Assembly: GCA_006503475.1 (NCBI GenBank)
Contig: RSEH01000019.1
Location: forward strand, 62,001-126,000
DNA length: 64,000 nucleotides
Direction of reading: 5' to 3'
Source of the DNA: Stentor roeselii
Lineage: Eukaryota > Ciliophora > Heterotrichea > Heterotrichida > Stentoridae
The notes under the pieces were generated by a model. It ran no database searches and was not told the origin of the DNA. It worked only from the letters and a program-made list of their open reading frames with translations. Below are positions 1-8,902 of this stretch, in pieces. Position numbers and translations under genes: made by a program. Position 1 is the stretch's first letter. Each line of letters starts with the position of its first letter.

Positions 1-135
1 TTAATTTTATTGCAACCTCTCTATCTAGGATCATAAAGAATAAACTATATAATTATATAAATTACCGAATTACAAGACACAATACAAATAAATTCTAACT
101 AATCTTAAAATTCTTCTATGAATCAATATTAAACC

Positions 136-779
136 TTACTCTAAACAAAACCTTCTCATATCTTTTTCAGGTCTTTGATTAATCTTCAAACTATCTGATG
201 AAACATTTTTCGAAGTATTTCTCAATATTTCTTCTCTTTTCATACTTTCCGTCAATATTAAAAACGCTTCATCAACCCCAACACCTTCCTTCGCAGAGCA
301 TTCAATATAAATAGCTCCATAAGTCTCAGCAAATTCTTTAGCTTCATCAAAAGTAACAACTCTTTGCTCAGCTAGGTCAAGTTTACTTCCGATAATTATT
401 GTTTTCACATTTTCTGAATAAAAATTTGAGACTTGTTGCATCCAAGTGTTCAAATTCACAAAAGAGTTCTCGTTAGTGATGTCAAAAACAATCACAAGAC
501 CATCAACTCCTCGCCAATTAGAAGGAATCATCATTTTGAACCGTTCATACCCGCCTGTGTCCCAAATTTGAAGCCTGATTAATTCTTGATTTATTTTTAG
601 GATTTTTACTCTCTTTTAGATATTACCAAATCACTCAAAAATCTTACTGTGAAGTGATTTAAGAACTTATTATCGATAAAACGAAATAATAAACTTGACT
701 TTCCCACTCTGTAATCGCCGATAAGAGCAATCTTAAACAAATAGTTACTGTGTAGAGGGTACTATTCTTTGTTAGACAT
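136..779 (-). CDS. Rab-like small GTPase, degenerate copy A (2 introns)
   Basis: A 204-aa Ras-superfamily GTPase of the Rab type, normally a switch in membrane traffic. The coding sequence joins three exons. A 15-nt intron at 748-762 removes an in-frame TAG at codon 6. A 14-nt intron at 613-626 lies exactly where the Rab switch-I stretch D-L/F-R-(V/I)-K begins. The P-loop GDYRVGKSS is intact. The G3 box reads WDTGGYE, so the catalytic Gln is Tyr. The expected NKxD box reads SKLD, and the switch-I Thr is not evident (TVRFLSDL). ECSAKEG is present. The tail RRFCLE has one Cys, two residues before the end, and no usual Rab prenylation motif. It is a tandem paralog of the gene at 1013-1650. It is probably a GTP-locked or weakly acting Rab, or a gene under relaxed constraint. 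Family call is firm; function is inference. Confidence 0.8.
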
Positions 780-1012
780 TTTATTAAGATAAAGCTTTAT
801 CGAATTTGATAGGTTAATCAAGTGGATAGTCTCAAGGTGAATAGTTCAAAACTTATCTTTGATTTTATAATTTAAAGATTAATTTTATTCCAACTTCACT
901 ATCTAGGATCATAAAACAATAAACTATATAATTGACTAAAACTATTGAATTGCAAGACCCAATACAAAAATTCTAAAAAGCTAAAAATTCTTCTATCAAT
1001 CAATATTAAACC

Positions 1013-1650
1013 TTACTTTAAACAAAACCTTCTCATGTCTTTATCAGGTCTTTGATTGATCTTCAAACTCCCAGATAAAACATTTTCTGAAGATTCTCTC
1101 AATATATCTTGTTCATTTTTGATACTTTCCGTCAATATCAAAAACCCTTCATAAACCCCAACACCTTCTTTCGCCGAGCATTCAATATAACTTGCCCCAT
1201 AATCCTCAGCAAATTCTTTAGCTTGATCAAAAGTAACAACTCTTTGCGCAACTAAGTCAATTTTATTTCCGATGATAATTTTTTTCACATCTTCTGAGTA
1301 ATGATTAGTGACTTGTTGCATCCAAGAGCTGAGATTAAAAAATGAGTTCTCGTTAGTGACATCAAATACAATCAAAACACCCTTTACTCCTCTATAGAAA
1401 GAAGAAGTCATCACTCCCCGCCCGACAATGTCCCAGATTTGAAGCATGACCATTCCTTGATATATTTGAAGGGTTTTTATTCTCTTTTAGATGTTACGAA
1501 ATCGATGTTGATTGTTTCTATTATGTTACTTCTGAATTCATTTTCGGTAAAACGTATTAAAAGACTTGACTTTCCCACTCCGCAATCACCGAGAAGCACT
1601 ATTTTGAATAAATAACCACTGAATATATGGTACAAATCTTTGTCAGACAT
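1013..1650 (-). CDS. Rab-like small GTPase, degenerate copy B (2 introns)
   Basis: A 202-aa Rab-type GTPase, tandem paralog of the gene at 136-779. The first intron (1619-1633, 15 nt) contains no stop but sits at the same place as in copy A. The second (1484-1497, 14 nt, GTAACATCTAAAAG) is required to reach the frame encoding INIDF-RIKTLQI, a near-canonical Rab switch-I/beta-2 sequence. The P-loop GDCGVGKSS and NKID box are intact. The G3 box is WDIVGRG where WDTAGQE is expected, so both the catalytic Gln and its following Glu are lost. The tail RRFCLK again has a single Cys in a non-standard position. The body ([26 protein letters not shown]) matches copy A closely. It is a divergent Rab, possibly constitutively GTP-bound. 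The start ATG at 1650 aligns with that of copy A. Confidence 0.8.
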
Positions 1651-2845
1651 TTTTTAGGTTAGAGTTTCTTTATTATAAGTTTGATATATAAGATAGTATC
1701 GAATTCTATTTATACTTTATAGAGAAATATTTTCATTAGATGAAAAGTAAATAGTTGTCGAAAATATGCTATATTAAATTTTGTAACTTTCATAAAAATT
1801 TTATACTTTTGTTTAATTTACTACAAAATACACACTTATCCTTCAATCATAATATTTTTTATTCTTATCTGAGAATCTTAGCCTTATATTCAAGAGTTAT
1901 AAGTCATATATTTACTTTAAGAGATAAACTTCTAATGAATATAGGGTAATAAGGTAGTTTTTTATTAAGATCAACGAATTAAATTAGAGTAAAAGTAATA
2001 AATCAAAATTATAATCAAACGCAGAAATAGTTGATAATTTATCGGGTTGATCTATTCCTACAAATCACCTAATTTTTTTAACAACTTCTCATATTTCTTA
2101 ATCTTCTCTTTGTTATTCCTCAACTATAAAATATCTCAAATTCGAATTAACTCAAGATTTCTTTCCTCCACTGATGAAACTTTAGTGACTATTAAAAAAC
2201 ACTTAATATACTCTATAAATATATTTTAAACATACTGAATGTTGTTTACCCTCAAGACTACTAATTCTTTTCTGTTTCGCAATAATCAATTATTTCTCAA
2301 TGCAAGTTCCTTTAAACTAAAAATTTCCATACTCATTGAAAATAATTACAAACATTCTTCATACAGAAAATAGTGAAAAATTAATTAATTAGAAACTAGT
2401 TGATAATTGTAATATCTTCAGATATTTGGTAGAAATGGAAGTGATCATTCTATTTAAACAAAGTATTTGATCATTCTATTTAGACAAAGTATTTGATTGT
2501 GCTAATAAGAATATTTTTTCATTTAGTATTCATCATTATTTAATACCTTGTTTTATAATAACTGATCGTTTATTTATAAATCTTTTAATAATCTTTCTGT
2601 TAAGAAACCATAGTATTTATCCCTATCCTAAATTCCTTATAAGAACAATAAAAAAATACTAAAAAAAATAATTCTACAGTTTTCACAAATTCATTAATCA
2701 CAAATCGAAAATTCTTAAATAATATCAAAACTTTTAAATCTTTCTCTAATATCCCTTCTATTTCTGATAATCTACCCACCCATAAAATTTCCCATAAAAA
2801 TCCACTAAAAACCTAAAAATCCAGGATCCATCATTATCCTAAAAA
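1651..2845. other. AT-rich intergenic region
   Basis: About 1.2 kb with only short chance open frames. I see no gene, no RNA gene and no mobile element. It must hold the promoter of the Rab copy B gene on the left and of the Rab gene at 2846 on the right. The only ordered feature is a 26-bp tandem duplication near 2442. Confidence 0.6.
2442..2493. repeat. 26-bp tandem duplication
   Basis: Two adjacent near-identical 26-bp units beginning tgatcattctattta differ at one position (taaaca versus tagaca). They lie in the intergenic region about 350 bp upstream of the Rab start at 2846. No function is apparent. Confidence 0.8.
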
Positions 2846-3484
2846 ATGAGTCGACTAGACATAGACAAGACATTTAAAATCATAGTGATCGGAGATTCAA
2901 AAGTAGGTAAAACTTCCATAATCCAACGTTACACAAACAACACGTTCACACATTCAACGCTATCCACAATCGGTTCAGATTTCACAAACAAAATAATCTC
3001 GATAAGCAACTCAGTAATAAACCTAAACATTTGGGACACGGCAGGTCAAGAAAGATTCCGTTGTTTAACATCTCAATACTACAAAAGAGCCTCAGGCATT
3101 TTAATAGTCTTCGACCTGACAAGTCGCGAGTCATTCGAAGGGATCAATGCCTGGCTGGACGACCTGAAGCGAAACAGCGACGAGGATAAAACAATAAAAC
3201 TTCTTATTGGCAACAAATCCGACCTTCCACGTAAAGTTTCCTTTGAACAAGCGAAAAACTTTGCAAGTCGTCGAAGTTTGAACTATTTGGAAACTTCAGC
3301 TTTAGAAGACTTGAACATTTCAAAGGCTTTTGAAGAATTGGCTAATATTATGTGGGAAAATCGTTCAAGTCTTATCAAAGTGCAACCTGAGAACCATGTC
3401 GACTTTAAAGATACGAAAAAGATTGTTTTAAGCAAAACTGAAGTTAAACAAAGAGGCTGCTGCAAAAGAGGAAAAGTGGAATAA
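2846..3484 (+). CDS. Rab family GTPase, canonical
   Basis: A complete 212-aa Rab GTPase in one exon. All five nucleotide-binding motifs are conserved: P-loop GDSKVGKTS (residues 16-24), switch-I Thr in LSTIGSDF, WDTAGQE with the catalytic Gln, NKSD, and ETSA. The C-terminal region has a double Cys (RGCCKRGKVE) followed by seven residues, which is unusual for geranylgeranylation because Rab cysteines are normally at or within three residues of the end. Rabs cycle between GTP and GDP and recruit effectors to membranes. The stop is followed after 10 bp by the kelch-RING gene on the same strand, so the two may share a transcript or have extremely short untranslated regions. It differs clearly from the degenerate Rab pair on the left. 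Confidence 0.9.
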   Translation: MSRLDIDKTFKIIVIGDSKVGKTSIIQRYTNNTFTHSTLSTIGSDFTNKIISISNSVINLNIWDTAGQERFRCLTSQYYKRASGILIVFDLTSRESFEGINAWLDDLKRNSDEDKTIKLLIGNKSDLPRKVSFEQAKNFASRRSLNYLETSALEDLNISKAFEELANIMWENRSSLIKVQPENHVDFKDTKKIVLSKTEVKQRGCCKRGKVE

Positions 3485-3494
3485 GTAATAATTT

Positions 3495-5702
3495 ATGGAA
3501 CTTAGGAACTGGGAATTCCTTGAAAATAATGGAGATGTTTTTGCTCCACGGACTGGCCATACCTTAGTTGCTGATGAAAGCCATATCTATCTTTTTGGAG
3601 GGACTGATGGGGTTACTCGAAAGAATGATATTTATAGGTACCAGGTCGCTAGTGGCATTTGGCAGGGATTGGTTCCTGACGGGCCAGCTCCAAGTGCCAG
3701 ATCAGGTTCACAAGCAGTTCTAGAAGACGAAAACATTTACTTTTTCGGAGGATACACGAAGAAAAACGGTGAATACTTCAACGATTTGTTTAAATTCACA
3801 ATCCCAACATGCAGCTGGTCTCAACTCGAAGTAGCAGGGCCTCTTCCAGAGAAAAGAACAGACCACTCCTTATGCATATTCAAAGGAAACCTATACCTAT
3901 TCGGAGGAAGTGACGGAAACAGCCGATTAAGCGACACGTGGATGTTTTCAATAGAAACTTCAAGCTGGTCCCTTCTTCCTTGCAACAATTCTCCAGAGCC
4001 TCGTTTCGGTCACACGGCAGTGATGTACAAAGACAAGATGTTGGTGTTAGGAGGGTGGAACGGGCACAACACCCTGAACGACGTGTGGACCTTCAGCTGT
4101 AGTACTCGACAATGGAACAAAGCACTTACAACAGGCTTTATCTTTCCAAGGTACCGTCATTCAGCAGTCATTTATGGAAGTTCCATCCTCATCTTCGGCG
4201 GGGTGAATAAAGAACAACTGAGATTCGATGATCTTGTCACTTTTAATGTAAACAGGTCACATTTCACTAAAATCCCAATAAAAGGCGCGGTTCCTTCTGC
4301 AAGGACTTTTCATAAAGCATGCATTGTGGGAAACTTCATGTTTGTCGTTGGAGGATATGATGGAAGTAGAAAAAATGATATGTTTAGAATTTCTTTGCAA
4401 GAAGATAGCCCAGAAGATGACCTGGAAACGAATCCTTTAGCTGAAATGAATCAAATTGAAGAAGATTTACTTGCTTGGAAAGGAATTAAGTTCATGGGAA
4501 AGCCTTATTCTGCTAGAACTGGACATACTGCTGTTTTAATCAATACAAAAATTTATGTATTTGGAGGAACTGATGAAACAACTAGAAGAAATGATTTGTA
4601 TTGTTATGATATCTCGAATAACCTGTGGAATCAGGTTGAAACTTCTGGAATGGTACCAACTCCAAGAAGTGGAGCGAAAAGTGTTACTTGTGGACAGTCT
4701 TTTTACCTGTTTGGAGGGTATACCAGGAAAGATGGGACTTATTATAATGATCTTTATCGATTTGATACTAGCTCAAATTCTTGGAATAAACTTTTTTGCT
4801 CTGGGGAAATTCCTTCTATTAGAACTGATCATACTGCGGTTTTGTATGAAAATGCTATTTATATTTTTGGAGGGTATGACGGAAAAACACGGTTTAATGA
4901 TTTGAGGTTTTGTAGGCTTGAGAATTATGAATGGAAAAGTGTACCGAATAGTAGTGGACTGCAACCTTTGCCGAGGTTTGGACACTCGGCGGTTGTTTTT
5001 AATGATTCTATGTATGTCTTTGGAGGGTGGGATGGGCATGAGACTTTAGATGATTTGTATCAGTACAACTTCACCACAGGATACTGGTACGAACTTAAAA
5101 GAACAGTAGGAAGTCGACCTAGTCAAAGATATCGTCACAGTTGCGTCGTCTTTTCTGGAAGTCTTTTCATTTTCGGAGGTGTTGACAAGAGTCAAAGACG
5201 TTTCAACGACTTACATGAATACAACATCCAGCACAAAGAATGGACACCTAAAAGAGTAGAAGGCGAGATCCCATCACATCGAACATTCCACACTGCCCTA
5301 GTTCACGACAACGTCATGTTTATTTTAGGAGGATTCGACGGAAAGCGACAAAATGACTTATTTTCAATAAAACTCCAATGCGAGGATCTCGATATTTTCA
5401 GTAGAACCAGTTCAAGTATCAGTTCTTTATTTGACTTCGACGACCAAATCGGTGATGATTTTCAACAAGAAATGTCAAAAAGTAACTTTTTATTAAAACA
5501 ACAAGAAAAAGAACTCCGTAAAAGACTCGACAAGGAACAAAAAAGAAGCTTTTGTAAAAATTGCAGAGTAAGACCAGTGAACACAGTAATTCTCGACTGT
5601 GCTCATTTTTTCTTATGTGAAGACTGCGCGAAAGATTTGAAATTGTGTTCACATTGCAACAAGGAAGTATCAAGAATAGTTGTGACTTTTACACCTTATT
5701 AA
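3495..5702 (+). CDS. Double kelch beta-propeller protein with C-terminal RING finger
   Basis: A 735-aa protein built from two tandem kelch propellers of about six blades each (roughly residues 1-305 and 341-640). Blades carry the usual GHT/GHS...YLFGG...NDLY pattern. Corresponding blades of the two halves resemble one another more than other blades, for example PRTGHTLV...FGGTDGVTRKNDIY against ARTGHTAV...FGGTDETTRRNDLY, so the whole propeller was duplicated internally. An acidic linker separates them. After a short charged helix the C-terminus is a C3HC4 RING (CKNC, CAHFFLCEDC, CSHC, residues about 690-725). This layout suggests an E3 ubiquitin ligase that selects substrates through the propellers. 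Only 10 bp separate it from the upstream Rab gene. Kelch-Rab effectors such as RABEPK are known, but a functional link here is inference. Confidence 0.9.
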   Translation: MELRNWEFLENNGDVFAPRTGHTLVADESHIYLFGGTDGVTRKNDIYRYQVASGIWQGLVPDGPAPSARSGSQAVLEDENIYFFGGYTKKNGEYFNDLFKFTIPTCSWSQLEVAGPLPEKRTDHSLCIFKGNLYLFGGSDGNSRLSDTWMFSIETSSWSLLPCNNSPEPRFGHTAVMYKDKMLVLGGWNGHNTLNDVWTFSCSTRQWNKALTTGFIFPRYRHSAVIYGSSILIFGGVNKEQLRFDDLVTFNVNRSHFTKIPIKGAVPSARTFHKACIVGNFMFVVGGYDGSRKNDMFRISLQEDSPEDDLETNPLAEMNQIEEDLLAWKGIKFMGKPYSARTGHTAVLINTKIYVFGGTDETTRRNDLYCYDISNNLWNQVETSGMVPTPRSGAKSVTCGQSFYLFGGYTRKDGTYYNDLYRFDTSSNSWNKLFCSGEIPSIRTDHTAVLYENAIYIFGGYDGKTRFNDLRFCRLENYEWKSVPNSSGLQPLPRFGHSAVVFNDSMYVFGGWDGHETLDDLYQYNFTTGYWYELKRTVGSRPSQRYRHSCVVFSGSLFIFGGVDKSQRRFNDLHEYNIQHKEWTPKRVEGEIPSHRTFHTALVHDNVMFILGGFDGKRQNDLFSIKLQCEDLDIFSRTSSSISSLFDFDDQIGDDFQQEMSKSNFLLKQQEKELRKRLDKEQKRSFCKNCRVRPVNTVILDCAHFFLCEDCAKDLKLCSHCNKEVSRIVVTFTPY

Positions 5703-5740
5703 CAAGTAGATCTATTTAACTCCTCAGAAAATTTAAAACA

Positions 5741-6802
5741 TTAGTGCCTAAAACTATTTCTGGTATTGTACCAGCCCGGCTCGGGAACTGTATAATCGTT
5801 GAACTCAAGTCGTTTCTTGCTACTTCCGAATCGCCAACTTGGGGAAGTTTGGCTTAGAGTTGAAGGGGTGTAACTGCCGGGTCCCTATTTAGAAAGTACT
5901 GGGTCGATACTTTTGCTTTTGAAGTCGAATTTTCGTCTTAAGGATAACTCTGGACCTCCTATTTTTAATTCGTAGTGATAGGCTCCTGGACCTGGGGTGT
6001 CGATTATTTGACTTAGAGGTGGACGGTGGCTTTTTACTGTTCTGTGTAAGGGTTACAGAGCGGATCTTGAGGAACTTGGTCGACTTATCGCGTATGCTCC
6101 GGGCCCTGGACTTTCATTAAGTTTTCTCTTATTTCTATCAGCCTTCGAAACCGAGAACTTAATACTAGAGTCAACAAAGGTAGGAGAATACGACCCAGGT
6201 CCCGGGACTTCAACAATTTTCTTTTCAGTCTTCCTTCTGGGTGTCATGGAGTACCCTATTCCGACAGACAACATCTGAGCCTCATAAGCTCCAGGTCCAA
6301 CAGAATTAGTTTTCCTTTCCCTGACCCTTCTCGCCTTTCCAACGGCATAACTGGCTCCTCCAATATTCAACTCTTTATGATAAGATCCAGGTCCAGGTCC
6401 ATTTTGCAAATCACGAACAAAAGCCTTTGCAGGTCCTTGAAGTTGAACAAGTTTCCTTAAAGAAGAAGTCGTTGGTGACATAATAGAAGGTCTCTGATAA
6501 AAGCTTGATTCAGGGTTATACTGATCTGACTGAGACCTAAGATGTTTGAATCCTGTACTTCTTTGACTTGTTGAGTCACCAGACTGCCCGTTGCTATTTA
6601 AAAATCACTTTAAAGTAGGAGGAAGATGAAGTTTTCGGTTTAACGTGTTTGAGTTCACACTAAGTTTCATCGAATTTCTTAATACAAGTCTTCCAGCTTT
6701 CCCGTTTTCCGCGTTGTAAGGCAACTTTTCAACGGGTATGTCTTTTGCTAGAGATTCAAGTCGTTTGCTTCGATATTGGCCGATGTTTAAAGAGACTTTC
6801 AT
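5741..6802 (-). CDS. STPGR (SHIPPO) repeat protein, probably ciliary microtubule-associated (3 introns)
   Basis: A 338-aa protein recovered by joining four exons. The 15-nt introns are 6594-6608, 6042-6056 and 5885-5899; each contains an in-frame stop. Splicing gives repeated PGPG-x-Y units: GPGPGSY, SVGPGAY, VPGPGSY, SPGPGAY, TPGPGAY and DPGPGSY. The last of these is created by the third splice, which strongly supports it. STPGR proteins of the ODF3/CIMAP group bind axonemal and sperm-tail microtubules, so this is probably a ciliary or cortical microtubule protein. The end at 5741 (PEPGWYNTRNSF, then stop) keeps a decayed final repeat. The N-terminal 100 residues are basic and low in recognisable motifs. 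It converges on the kelch gene with a 38-bp gap and diverges from the gene at 6819 with a 16-bp gap. Confidence 0.85.
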
Positions 6803-6818
6803 TTAAAACTTTATAAAA
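6803..6818. promoter_or_regulatory. 16-bp bidirectional start-to-start interval
   Basis: The start codons of the STPGR gene (minus, 6802) and the coiled-coil gene (plus, 6819) are separated by only ttaaaactttataaaa. The interval contains a TATAAA-like string on the plus strand. Any core promoter must lie here or inside coding sequence. The regulatory role is inference. Confidence 0.4.
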
Positions 6819-8390
6819 ATGAGTGTTCGGCTGAGTTCAAATTATTTAAATGACTCAAGTTGGTTTAGAGGGGAAAAGGTGGAAATTCTGCCCAGGTTTA
6901 ACGAGGCCGGGCTTTTAAAGGGTCTGGAACTTGAAGGAGGAAGGAAAATGCAGAATGTTTGCTTTAAGTGGCTTAGGGTGAGAGGTGAAAAGAGTTACTT
7001 GCTTAAGGAGCAGAATAGTTAGTATGAAGTATTTAGTGCTTATGTTGTCACTTGTGAAGATATTGACGCTTTTTTACAGTTGGAGATCAGTGAGTCCTCT
7101 GGTACTGATAATGCAATTTGCAAGATTGGACCTGTAAGACTTGACAGAAGTGTCAGGAAGTCCTTAGAGTATATCTTGAATAAAGGAACTGCGACCTTTC
7201 CACTCAGCTGCACAGGCGACTTGGACTATAACAATGCAAGTGACTTAATCCTCGATATCACCCCTGATGTCCTTAGACTCACAACTTTTTCAAAAGATGG
7301 AGCAAAAGACGAGAGAAATTCTTTTGAAACACCTTTTTCAGTCACTTTTCCTAAAATCACTCTTCATCCTTTTGAGTCTTCGAAAATTTGCTTTGAGATG
7401 AATGAATTGAAAACTGATGAAAATGACTCAGCTTTTAGTCGAAAACTTCTGGTTTCTTGTCTCAATCAACAAACTAGAGACCTTATCTTAATGTCTATTC
7501 GAGTCTTTGCATTGAAAAACTCGGCGAAAATTGATAAAGCTCTGAGTTTTTACCTTGAAGACTTCGCGAATTGCAAGACTGATCAACTTGTAGACCATTC
7601 TTTAACTTTACAAGAAACGAATGAGTTGTTCTTGGAAAATCTTTCATTGAAAAAACAACTTTCAGATATTTCAGAAGTTGTTAAAAGTCAAAATAATGAA
7701 ATTTTTCAGTTAAGGGAAAATTTTGAAAGACTTGAAATGAATCAGGATGATTCTCGATTAAAGGCGAAAATTGAGAAGTTGAATGAAGAAAAAAGTATTT
7801 TAAAGCAAAAGGTAAAAAATGCCTCTAAAGAAATTAATGAACTTAAGGAGAAAGGAAAGGAACTTAATTCAAGTAGCAGTCGCTCTGAACTCGCTGCTGA
7901 AGAACTCGAAATTGCCTTTGCGAAGAATAAAACATTAACTGAAAAGGTCAGAAGACAAAAAGAAGCACTTGAAGAGGCTGAAGTGAGTAAAAAAGAAAAT
8001 AGGTAAAAAATAAACAGCGAAAAAATCACTCGTTTACAAGAACAGGTCGTTAATTATGCACTTCTTGTCAATGAAAATAAAGAATTCATCAAAAGAATCA
8101 CTAAAAATGCGGAGATACTTCGAGAAAAAGACTTAGAAATCAAACTTTTTCAAGAAAAACTTGATCAAATCACTTCAAGACATGAAAAGTCTAATAGTTC
8201 TTTAGTTCAAGAAATCAATCGACTTGCGGAAGAACTGGAAAATTGTAAAAAGTGCCAAAAATTGCAGGAAAGTTTGAATAAAGCGAAAGAAGAGGTGTTG
8301 TTTTACAGGAATCAATGTGATACTATTTCAGCAAATCTCAGTAGAGCCCAGGCGCAGATAAGGAGAAGTAGCTGCTCGAGGAGAAGTTAG
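6819..8390 (+). CDS. Coiled-coil protein with N-terminal beta domains (2 introns)
   Basis: A 513-aa protein from three exons. Two 15-nt introns, 7022-7036 (GTATGAAGTATTTAG) and 8003-8017 (GTAAAAAATAAACAG), are needed to pass in-frame stops. Residues about 1-100 (SWFRGEKVEI...CFKWLRV...YAYVVTCEDIDAFLQLEI) resemble the Ig-like A9 repeat seen in AIR9-type cytoskeletal proteins. Residues about 105-240 look PH-like (VTFPKITLHPF...NQQTRDLILMSIRVF). From about 260 to the end is a long coiled coil rich in Glu, Lys and Leu, with a small Cys pair (ENCKKCQK). The final residues are Ser/Arg-rich (RRSSCSRRS). It is probably a cytoskeletal or basal-body scaffold. The coiled coil and gene structure are clear, while both N-terminal domain assignments are tentative. 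Confidence 0.75.
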
Positions 8391-8902
8391 ATTACTGTAA
8401 AAGGGTGATTTTTTAGTAATGTAGAATTTTATGAATGGAAAAAGAGAATTTTTGAGTAAATTTGAAGACTTTGAAGATTTCTCTGATTTCGCGAATTGAT
8501 TAAGAAAGAGAATTTAAGATTATTGTAAAAAGGTGATTTTTTAGTAATGTAGAATTTTATGAATGGAAAAAGAGAATTTTTGAGTAAATTTGAAGACTTT
8601 GAAGATTTCTCTGATTTCGCGAATTGATTAAGAAAGAGAATTTAAGATTATTGTAAAAAGGTGATTTTTTAATAATGAATATGCTATAAATCGATAACAA
8701 GGACTTTTGGAGTTAAATTGAAAACTTTGATGATTCCTCTGATTTCGCGAATTGATTAAATAAGAGAAATTAAGATTATTGTTAAAAGGTGATTTTTTAG
8801 TAATATAGAATGTTATAAATGGAAAACAAGGATTATTTGAGTAAATTTGAAGACTTTGATGATTCCTCTGATATCGCGAATCGGTTAAATGAAGCTAAAG
8901 AC
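8391..8902 (+). repeat. Four 128-bp tandem repeats copying the 5' end of the next gene
   Basis: The anchor ggtgatttttta occurs at 8404, 8532, 8660 and 8788, exactly 128 bp apart. The units are about 8391-8518, 8519-8646, 8647-8774 and 8775-8902. Units 1 and 2 differ at two positions; units 3 and 4 are more diverged. Unit 4 contains about 44 bp of upstream DNA plus the first 28 codons of the gene at 8819. Units 1-3 are therefore truncated copies of its promoter and N-terminus. Units 1 and 2 each contain an identical 22-codon ATG-initiated open frame (MNGKREFLSKFEDF...) matching the start of the real protein. Confidence 0.9.

Larger units (their letters stand above)
1..1690. repeat. Tandem segmental duplication carrying two Rab-like genes
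   Basis: The window opens inside a tandem duplication with a unit of about 878 bp. The stretch starting at base 1 (ttaattttattgcaacctct) recurs in diverged form at about base 879. Similarity runs through the 3' flank, the whole Rab-like gene and its two introns. Each unit holds one minus-strand gene. The left boundary of the first unit is not visible, so more copies may lie outside the window. Confidence 0.8.

Noticed and set aside
136-779. Treating Rab copy A as a plain pseudogene
   Set aside because: Both apparent breaks are explained by introns shared with copy B, and the spliced frame is fully open; loss of catalytic residues alone does not prove a pseudogene.
1755-2229. Two short plus-strand open frames (64 and 60 codons)
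   Set aside because: They have AT-driven composition, no recognisable pattern and no neighbour support; they look like chance frames in intergenic DNA.
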